Shown: in pieces, positions 6,308 to 12,118 of the stretch
Position numbering within the stretch: position 1 is the first letter of the stretch
Layout: each line of letters begins with the position of its first letter
Assembly (NCBI GenBank): GCA_022793565.1
Contig: JAAWDC010000052.1
Coordinates: 1-12,118 of the forward strand
Direction of reading: 5' to 3'
Length of the DNA: 12,118 bases
Source of the DNA: Bacilli bacterium
GTDB taxonomy: Bacteria; Bacillota_I; Bacilli_A; RF39; UBA660
The notes under the pieces: model-generated
What the model saw: only the letters and a program-made list of their open reading frames with translations
Databases searched by the model: none
Told to the model about the DNA's origin: nothing
Translations under genes and position numbers: made by a program

Positions 6308-6450
6308 TAATAAGAAGGAGGCTATAAAATAAAGAGATGAAAAGGTTCAAAGGAGTTTCTTTGTTCTTCTATCTTATTTTATTTTATAGTTATAATACTT
6401 TATGAAAAATGAGTTCAAGATATTCCTTCTTATTAAAACTAAAGAAGGAA
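6308..6450 (+). promoter_or_regulatory. Candidate RNA switch with mutually exclusive pairings of an anti-Shine-Dalgarno segment
   Basis: TAATAAGAAGGA (6308-6319), which holds the Shine-Dalgarno of a short leader frame, is a perfect complement of TCCTTCTTATTA (6424-6435). Nested inside, CTATAAAATAAA (6322-6333) complements TTTATTTTATAG (6378-6389). The segment TTCCTTCTT (6423-6431) is also a perfect complement of AAGAAGGAA (6442-6450), the first half of the ribosome binding site for the collar gene. The two uses of 6423-6435 exclude each other. This is the layout of a leader-controlled translational attenuator. The GGAAG at 6451-6455 stays outside the second stem, so repression might be partial. 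Function is inference; the complementarities are seen. Confidence 0.5.
6337..6405 (+). CDS. Possible 22-residue hydrophobic leader peptide
   Basis: A short frame runs from ATG 6337 to TGA 6403-6405 and encodes 22 residues: a basic start (MKRFKG) then a very hydrophobic, aromatic run (VSLFFYLILFYSY) and NTL. AGAAGGAGG at 6312-6320, one of the strongest Shine-Dalgarno sequences in the window, lies 16 bases upstream, which is long. A second site, AAAGGAG (6349-6355), precedes an in-frame TTG at 6361. The frame lies inside the nested inverted repeats, and its Shine-Dalgarno is part of the outer stem. It may be a leader peptide controlling the collar gene or a small membrane peptide of the type I toxin kind. 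It may also be a chance frame. Confidence 0.35.
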   Translation: MKRFKGVSLFFYLILFYSYNTL

Positions 6451-6463
6451 GGAAGAAAAGAAA

Positions 6464-7027
6464 ATGAATGAACAAGATTATATTGTAGAAGCGTTTACGA
6501 AGGAGGGAGAAAAAACTAATTTAGAAGTCAATCGTTTAAATGTCTCATGTATTACATCAAAAAATAATAAATTTGAACTAGATAGTGAAGGGAATTTGAC
6601 AGTTAAAAGTGTATCTACACTAAATGGTATCTCAGTTGATGAGAGGATACTGGATGCAATGTATCCGATTGGTTCTATTTATATGTCTGTTAATAATAGT
6701 AATCCGAGTTTCCTTTTCGGAGGTGTTTGGGAACAACTTAAGGATCGCTTTTTGCTAGGTTCTGGAGATATTTATTCTAATGGGACTCTGGGAGGTTCAA
6801 GTACTCATACTTTAACAGTTCAAGAGATGCCAAGTCACTTTCATCAAACGAACCGATGTGCTCAAGATGGGGCAGCCTCTTATGATAATGAACTGTTAAA
6901 GAATGCTGCAGCAAATGCAGATGGAACGTGGTGGTCCTTTGGTTCTACAACGTCTGTTGGAGGAAATCAACCTCACAATAATATGCCACCATATTTAGTA
7001 ATCAATATGTGGAAGAGAGTATCGTAG
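6464..7027 (+). CDS. Phage tail collar domain-like protein (tail-fibre tip/receptor-binding type)
   Basis: The 187-aa protein resembles the C-terminal collar region of phage tail fibres and short tail fibres (T4 gp12-like). Residues 1-65 form a short charged N-terminus ending in a beta-rich stretch (FELDSEGNLTVKSVSTLNG). Then come the landmarks YPIGSIYMSVNNSNPSFLFG, GVWEQLKDRFLLGSGD, a GG turn, HTLTVQEMPSHFHQ and the terminal QPHNNMPPYLVINMWKR. The HFH motif is the metal-binding type seen in trimeric tail tips. There is no signal peptide, and no other phage structural genes are in the window, so this looks like a domesticated or standalone tail-tip protein, not prophage. Several Shine-Dalgarno-like runs (GGAAGG, GGAAG, 6447-6455) precede ATG 6464. 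It ends 10 bases before the large YD-repeat gene, so the two probably form one operon. Confidence 0.83.
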   Translation: MNEQDYIVEAFTKEGEKTNLEVNRLNVSCITSKNNKFELDSEGNLTVKSVSTLNGISVDERILDAMYPIGSIYMSVNNSNPSFLFGGVWEQLKDRFLLGSGDIYSNGTLGGSSTHTLTVQEMPSHFHQTNRCAQDGAASYDNELLKNAAANADGTWWSFGSTTSVGGNQPHNNMPPYLVINMWKRVS

Positions 7028-7037
7028 GTGCTTAGTT

Positions 7038-10000
7038 ATGAGAGAAGTAGAAATTATTGAGAAGAGAAAAGAAAAAGAAAAACACTTTTTAAGAGAGGAT
7101 GGTACGGTTGTCGCAAGAATTTATAATGATAATGTTCATTATAAGAAAAATGGAAAATATGAGGACATTGATAATAGTTTGGTAAAGAGAAAAGGATTTT
7201 ATAAAAATAAAAAGAATGATTATCAAGTAACTTTTAAAGAGGAAAGTAAAGATTCTTTTCTAAGGATGGAAAAGGAAGATTCTTTTTTAGAAATTCAGTT
7301 AAAAGAATCTAAAGATGTTAAAGTAAAGAAGAAACGAAAAAAATCGCAATATATTGAGAATTTATCATATAACGATATCTTAGATGGAGTTGATTTAGAG
7401 TATCAAACTTTACCAACCAAGGTAAAGGAAACAATTGTTTTAAAGAATAAAAAAGCAATTCGAAAGCAGATTATCTTTGATGTAAATACAAATTTGGATT
7501 TAATATTAGAGAATAATGTCATCTTAGCAAAAAATAAAGATCATATGGTATTTACGATTGATGCCCCATATATGGAAGATGCTGCAGGAAAGAGGAATGA
7601 TTGTATTTCTTATCTTTTGAATCGAACTGAGAGTGGATATGAAATAGGATTAGATTTGGACGTCGATTGGTTATTAGGAAATGATATTCAATATCCAGTT
7701 CGAATCGATCCGACAATTACGAATTATAGTAAAGAAAATGGAGTTTATGATACTTATATTTTTCCAGGAGATCATGGGGTAGATCGGAATGGTCATAATA
7801 TTTTAAAAGCAGGAGTGGAAAGAATTAATGGTCAAGATCGAGTGAATCGAACCCTTATGAAATTTGATTTGCCAGAAATTGGAACAGGAAGTGAAGTTAT
7901 TAATGCTTCATTGATCATGATCGGCTATCCAGTAGGTTCTGGTACGCAGGCATTAGATCGACCAGTAACTATTCATGCCATTACGGTACCTTGGGATGAG
8001 CAAACAGCAACTTGGGATAGTATGTATGATAAGTATTTAGAAAGAACAGAAGCGGTAATGATTGCGTCAAGGAGTGTATCTGCAGGAAATGAACTTGTAA
8101 TGCCCCGCTATAATTCTGCATATTTGACAACTTTAGTAAAGAAGTGGTATCGAGATACATCAAATTATGGAATTATGATTAAGTCAGCAGAAGAAATTTA
8201 TGTCGATGATGGTTATCCCGCCTTTTTCTCTAAAACAGCTGCGAGAGATGATTTTCAAGTAAAACCATTTTTAGAAATTACTTATCGGAATCAAAATGGA
8301 TTAGAAGGATATTTAGATTATAAGAGCCAATCTTTCACTCAAGGTACTACCTATGTGAATTCGTATAATGGTAATCTAACAGGAGTTTGGAATTTAGGAG
8401 GAACTATTGGTGGAAAGATGCCAGTAAGTGTAGGGTTAGTTTATAATACAAATGATGTTGTATTAAATAAAAATACAATTTATGGAATGGGGTATAAATT
8501 AACACTCGATCAAACAATAAAAGAAGTTGTGATTGATGATTATAATTATCTAGAATATGTTGATGAGGATGGAACAATTCATTATTTCTATGAAAAGATA
8601 ACAGAAAACGGAACAGAGTATCAAGATGAAGATGGACTTAGTCTTATAGTTCGTAAAGAAAGTAATCAATATCGTATGATTGATAAGAATGGAAATCAGA
8701 TGTTGTTTATTAAGAATGGAGATACTGCATATTTACAAAAACAAGAAGATGTTAAACAAAATGAGATTACTATAGAAAGAAATACAAGTAATCAAATTAC
8801 TAGAATTGTCGATGCGAATCAGGCAGAAATTAATTTTTATTATGAACCAAATAAAATTCGGGTGGTTAGTCCAGATGTTATTACAGAATTAAGTTATAAT
8901 GGTGGTAATTTAGTAGAAATTAAAAACGATCAAGGAACATCTTATATTTCTTATAATGGAAATCATTTAATTACAGATATTACAGATGTTACAGGATTAA
9001 AGATCAATTATTCTTATTATAGTGAGAAACCTTATAAAGTGCAAAAAGTAACACAATATGGATTAAATAACGAATTAGGAAATTATTTTACTCTGGATTA
9101 TGGATTTGAAACGACGACGATTACGGATCATAAAGGTCGAACGAATACACTTATTTTTAATTCTCTAGGAAATCTTTTATCTAGTAATAGTATGAGGGAA
9201 GGAAATGATTTAAATCAGTCATATTCCACAGTGACCGATTATGGAAACGAAACCTTTCAAAAGAATAAATTACTAGCAGATACTGTTCCAGTAAGATATA
9301 TTAAAAATTATATAGAAAATTCTAGTTTTGAGGTAGAAGGTGATTTGTTTGATACTGAATTCATTTATTATAATATTCAAAAAAGCCATTCTTCTGATTG
9401 TGCAGTTTCAGGTTATAAAAGTTGCAAAATAGTAGCAGGAAATGGAGAGCAATATCTAGATAGTAAACGAATATATTTATTAAGCAATGGATATTATACA
9501 TTTAGCGGGTATTTTAAAAGTGATAAAAAAGTAAAATTATCAGTTGTAAGATATGACAAAGAAAGAAATCCAGTTCAAAACTCTATAGAAATAGAACCCT
9601 CCGATCAGTTTTTAAGACACGATATTACATTTTATCATGAGGATGACTATTATGGTGCAGTAAGAATTTCTATGGATTTAGAGGATGGGTGTACAATATA
9701 TATAGATGATGTTCAATTGGAAGAAGGGGAAGTAGCTAATGATTACAATATTATAGACAATTCTGATTTTTCAGAAGGATTGAGTGGGTGGATATTAGAA
9801 TCATATAAGACGGATTATACATCTAGAGAGGAAGATGGATCATTAGAAATAATACCAGTTCCAATTCAGGAGACTTTTGAGGTAGTAAAAGTAAATAATA
9901 ATCAAAATACAGCCTTAAAAGTAAAGATGAATCCAGTGGGAAGAAGTTCTTTTGAAAAAAGATTTCCAATTAAAGGTAAAAAAGGGGATATTTATACAGT

Positions 10001-12118
10001 TTCCTTTTGGTATAAGAATGAGGGTGTAGAAAGTGATGGGCATCAAATAGGAAATGATGTTTCTATATATTTTAAACCAGTTGGGAAAGATGCTGATTAT
10101 TGTATTATGCCAAGTAGGGATTTTAATGTTAATGAAAATCAGTGGCAGTATTTTACTTTCCGTTATGACGCGGATGAAGATTATGAGGAAATTCGATTAA
10201 TATTTTATCAGGGTAGAAATGCAAATAATCTTTATATTACGAACCTATCTTTTTATAAAGATGTCGCAAGCAGTTTTTATGATTATGATGAGAGTGGAAA
10301 CGTAACAAGCATTAAAGAATCCTCTAAAGACGAAAGTAATACCTTTGGGTATGATAAAAATAATCAATTAATTAGTGCCACTACGCCAAAAGGAAAGCAT
10401 TTTAAATATGAGTATGACAATACGAAAACCGATCAAGTTTTAAGTGCGATTGCTTCTAATGGAATTTCTAATCAAGTAGAATATGATCAATTTGGGAATC
10501 CGATTTTAACTAGGATATCAAAGAAAGAAAATGGAGAACTTACAAGTGGTCTTTATTCTATTCGAAGTAAGGGTACGAATCAATATTTAAATATTAAGAA
10601 TAGAAGCATTAGGGTAGGAAATGATCTTTGTAGTAATACAGTGTGGAAGTTAGAAAAGCAGGCAGAGGGAAAAATTATTTTATGTTATTCGGTTTTACCA
10701 AGTTTATTTTTAGGGTATTTGGGTAATCAAGTGACTTTATTAGAGGATACTCCAAATACTTTTGTAATAGAAGAAAGGGAAAATGGCAGTTTTTCTTTAA
10801 GATTAGGGAGTAATTATTTAAAAGTAAATCATTCTATATTAGAACTTTCTCCATTTATTGAAAATGATCCAGCCTTTGAGTTTTATTTTGAACTTCCAGA
10901 GGAAGAGTTTATTGAAACTAGGGCAACTTATAGTGGAGATGGAAGATTTGTTACTAGTGTTACAGACAGTAATTTTAATAAAACAGAGTATGATATAGAT
11001 TCAGTAACAGGATTGATGAAATCTATGACGAATGCTAAAAATCAGACAACGGATTATACATATAATGGGAAAAAACAAATTACATCTGTAACTCAAGGTG
11101 AAAAAACGGTAAATTATACATATAATGATAAAAACTTATTGGAGAAAATTGTGCAAGGATGGAAGGAGTATCAATTTACTTATGATAATTTCTTAAATCC
11201 CAAAACTGTTTCTATAAGCGATGATATTACTCTAGTAACGCAGGAATATGAAGAAAATAATGGGAATTTAGTTAAAACGATCTATGGAAATGATCAAGAA
11301 ATTGGTTTTGAATATGATGAGTTTGATCGACAGTCCATCATCCATAAAATGGATAAAGATTATCACTACAAATATGATAGTAATGGAAATATAGCTAAGG
11401 TTTTAGAATTTAATCCAACTATTACTTATGATACTTCTCCGATTGAAACAGAACCACCTTATGATTCAATTACAAAATATAATTATGATTCTGCAAAAAG
11501 ACTGGAGGATTATCAAAAGGATGATTTTAGAATACATTACACTTATGATAAGAATGACAATGTAACTTCGAAGAAGTATAGATTAAATGGAATTACCCAT
11601 AGTTTGGAAAATACTTTTAACAAGGATGATCAAATAACAAAAATAACGGTGGATAATAGTCAAGTGGATTATGAGTATGACCGATTAAGTAGGCTTAAAA
11701 ACAAAACAATTAATGATAATTATAAAACGGAGTATGAATATGTATCTAAAGGTAGAAGAACTTCGGAATTAGTAAAAAGTATTAAGAATGGATCTAATAA
11801 ATATAGTTATCAATATGATCCATTAAATAATATTACCCATGTATATTACAATGATGAGTTACAGAAACAGTATTATTACGATGAATACAATGAATTGATT
11901 AAAGAAGAGGATTACCAAAAAAATGAAAAAATTGAGTATATTTATGATAATTCTGGAAATTTATTAACAAAAATTACCAAAAATCTTGAAACAGATGTTA
12001 TAATAGACTCAGATACTTATGAATATAGCAATAATAAATGGGAAGATCAGTTAACGAAGTTTAATAATCAGGCAATTACATACGATGCAATAGGAAACCC
12101 ACTTAGTATTGGAAATAC
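7038..12118 (+). CDS. Giant DNRLRE/YD-repeat (Rhs-like) protein, 3' end outside the window
   Basis: The frame is open from ATG 7038 to the window end, giving at least 1693 residues. In order: a Lys/Glu-rich N-terminus without a signal peptide (basic patch KKKRKKSQ near 97) and a beta-rich region to about 220; a DNRLRE-like domain (about 221-416, with NRTLMKFDLPEI, WDEQTATWDSM, VKKWYRDTSNYGIMIKS, FLEITY); a beta-rich stretch with early YD-type strands (about 417-755); two jelly-roll, carbohydrate-binding-like modules (about 756-900 and 904-1075, beginning NYIENSSFE and IIDNSDFSEGLSGW); YD repeats from about 1078; a probable beta-trefoil insert (about 1171-1284); and YD repeats to the edge, about 16 in all (for example YEYDRLSRL, YKYDSNGN, YIYDNSGN). 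Such repeats build Rhs/Tc-type shells or wall-associated proteins. A weak AGGTG precedes the start. An Rhs core end and variable toxin could lie downstream; this cannot be seen. Confidence 0.9.
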   Translation, partial: MREVEIIEKRKEKEKHFLREDGTVVARIYNDNVHYKKNGKYEDIDNSLVKRKGFYKNKKNDYQVTFKEESKDSFLRMEKEDSFLEIQLKESKDVKVKKKRKKSQYIENLSYNDILDGVDLEYQTLPTKVKETIVLKNKKAIRKQIIFDVNTNLDLILENNVILAKNKDHMVFTIDAPYMEDAAGKRNDCISYLLNRTESGYEIGLDLDVDWLLGNDIQYPVRIDPTITNYSKENGVYDTYIFPGDHGVDRNGHNILKAGVERINGQDRVNRTLMKFDLPEIGTGSEVINASLIMIGYPVGSGTQALDRPVTIHAITVPWDEQTATWDSMYDKYLERTEAVMIASRSVSAGNELVMPRYNSAYLTTLVKKWYRDTSNYGIMIKSAEEIYVDDGYPAFFSKTAARDDFQVKPFLEITYRNQNGLEGYLDYKSQSFTQGTTYVNSYNGNLTGVWNLGGTIGGKMPVSVGLVYNTNDVVLNKNTIYGMGYKLTLDQTIKEVVIDDYNYLEYVDEDGTIHYFYEKITENGTEYQDEDGLSLIVRKESNQYRMIDKNGNQMLFIKNGDTAYLQKQEDVKQNEITIERNTSNQITRIVDANQAEINFYYEPNKIRVVSPDVITELSYNGGNLVEIKNDQGTSYISYNGNHLITDITDVTGLKINYSYYSEKPYKVQKVTQYGLNNELGNYFTLDYGFETTTITDHKGRTNTLIFNSLGNLLSSNSMREGNDLNQSYSTVTDYGNETFQKNKLLADTVPVRYIKNYIENSSFEVEGDLFDTEFIYYNIQKSHSSDCAVSGYKSCKIVAGNGEQYLDSKRIYLLSNGYYTFSGYFKSDKKVKLSVVRYDKERNPVQNSIEIEPSDQFLRHDITFYHEDDYYGAVRISMDLEDGCTIYIDDVQLEEGEVANDYNIIDNSDFSEGLSGWILESYKTDYTSREEDGSLEIIPVPIQETFEVVKVNNNQNTALKVKMNPVGRSSFEKRFPIKGKKGDIYTVSFWYKNEGVESDGHQIGNDVSIYFKPVGKDADYCIMPSRDFNVNENQWQYFTFRYDADEDYEEIRLIFYQGRNANNLYITNLSFYKDVASSFYDYDESGNVTSIKESSKDESNTFGYDKNNQLISATTPKGKHFKYEYDNTKTDQVLSAIASNGISNQVEYDQFGNPILTRISKKENGELTSGLYSIRSKGTNQYLNIKNRSIRVGNDLCSNTVWKLEKQAEGKIILCYSVLPSLFLGYLGNQVTLLEDTPNTFVIEERENGSFSLRLGSNYLKVNHSILELSPFIENDPAFEFYFELPEEEFIETRATYSGDGRFVTSVTDSNFNKTEYDIDSVTGLMKSMTNAKNQTTDYTYNGKKQITSVTQGEKTVNYTYNDKNLLEKIVQGWKEYQFTYDNFLNPKTVSISDDITLVTQEYEENNGNLVKTIYGNDQEIGFEYDEFDRQSIIHKMDKDYHYKYDSNGNIAKVLEFNPTITYDTSPIETEPPYDSITKYNYDSAKRLEDYQKDDFRIHYTYDKNDNVTSKKYRLNGITHSLENTFNKDDQITKITVDNSQVDYEYDRLSRLKNKTINDNYKTEYEYVSKGRRTSELVKSIKNGSNKYSYQYDPLNNITHVYYNDELQKQYYYDEYNELIKEEDYQKNEKIEYIYDNSGNLLTKITKNLETDVIIDSDTYEYSNNKWEDQLTKFNNQAITYDAIGNPLSIGN
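10269..12118 (+). repeat. YD-repeat array within the Rhs-like protein
   Basis: Tandem degenerate units of about 20-25 residues with consensus YxYDxxGNxxxI are encoded here, interrupted once by the trefoil-like insert (about 10548-10890). Units include YDYDESGNVTSI, VEYDQFGNPI, FEYDEFDRQSI, YKYDSNGNIAKV, YTYDKNDNVTS, YEYDRLSRL, YQYDPLNNIT and YIYDNSGNLLTK. The array continues past the window edge. Confidence 0.88.

Larger units (their letters stand above)
6126..6463. other. 338-base intergenic region: two terminators and a structured leader
   Basis: No gene longer than 22 codons is visible. From the left it holds the spoVS terminator, a second terminator at 6217-6258, about 50 bases of AT-rich sequence (6259-6307) where a promoter for the downstream genes should lie but only weak -10-like hexamers are seen (TATAGT at 6272-6277), then the nested inverted repeats and short reading frame described separately. 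Confidence 0.7.

Noticed and set aside
6308..6435. Nested inverted repeats as a MITE or other small mobile element
   Set aside because: No flanking target duplication is visible and no second copy exists in the window. The overlap with two ribosome sites is explained better by an RNA switch. A genome search for other copies would reopen this.
6337..6463. TGA read as Trp (mycoplasma code), extending the leader frame
   Set aside because: Accepted genes use TGG for Trp and contain no internal TGA, and the extended frame would run out of frame into the collar gene.
6464..7027. Prophage region
   Set aside because: Only one tail-like gene is present, with no capsid, terminase, portal, integrase or lysis genes nearby; the GH25 lysozyme upstream is membrane-anchored and separated by spoVS and several terminators.
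7981..8163. Minus-strand frame of 60 codons
   Set aside because: Inside the DNRLRE domain of the YD-repeat gene, with no supporting signals.
1..12118. tRNA or rRNA genes and CRISPR arrays
   Set aside because: No cloverleaf-like segment with a TTCGA-type T-loop in a gap, no rRNA-like stretch and no regularly spaced identical direct repeats were seen.

Overview
The window is an AT-rich, densely packed, all-plus-strand piece of a low-GC Firmicutes (Bacilli-type) chromosome. The spore gene spoVS, TTGNNN/TGCTATNAT sigma-A promoters, GA-rich Shine-Dalgarno sites and U-tailed terminators all fit that group. The style resembles uncultured gut Bacilli (RF39/Erysipelotrichales-like), but this is inference. 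TGG encodes Trp and no accepted long gene contains an in-frame TGA, so a mycoplasma-type code is not needed.

Layout. (1) 1-468: a small unrecognised protein that may begin before the window. (2) 478-2001: a terminator and strong promoter back to back, then a three-span membrane protein with an extracytoplasmic HEXXH metallopeptidase domain. (3) 2078-3611: two overlapping RNA-modification genes, an RlmI/RlmK-like SAM methyltransferase and an RluA-family pseudouridine synthase. (4) 3684-4877: a membrane-anchored GH25 lysozyme with Ig-like spacers, followed by a textbook terminator. (5) 5003-5788: a one-span protein with a long Pro/Thr/Val/Ala-rich tail and YGG repeats, with its own promoter and terminator. 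(6) 5865-6125: spoVS, whose ribosome binding site lies in the loop of a perfect inverted repeat. (7) 6126-6463: two terminators, then a structured leader with a possible 22-codon peptide and complementary segments that could pair in alternative ways. (8) 6464-12118: a phage tail collar-like protein followed after 10 bases by a very large DNRLRE/YD-repeat (Rhs-like) protein that runs off the right edge.

Regions 1-6 look like chromosomal housekeeping, envelope and sporulation genes in short independent units. Region 8 looks accessory. A tail-tip-like protein and a giant YD-repeat protein, neither with a visible signal peptide, sit behind a leader that may control their translation. The best candidates for something undescribed are this leader, the collar/YD-repeat pair, and the spoVS ribosome-binding-site hairpin. 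The 3' end of the YD-repeat gene, where an Rhs toxin or core-closing domain would lie, is outside the window.
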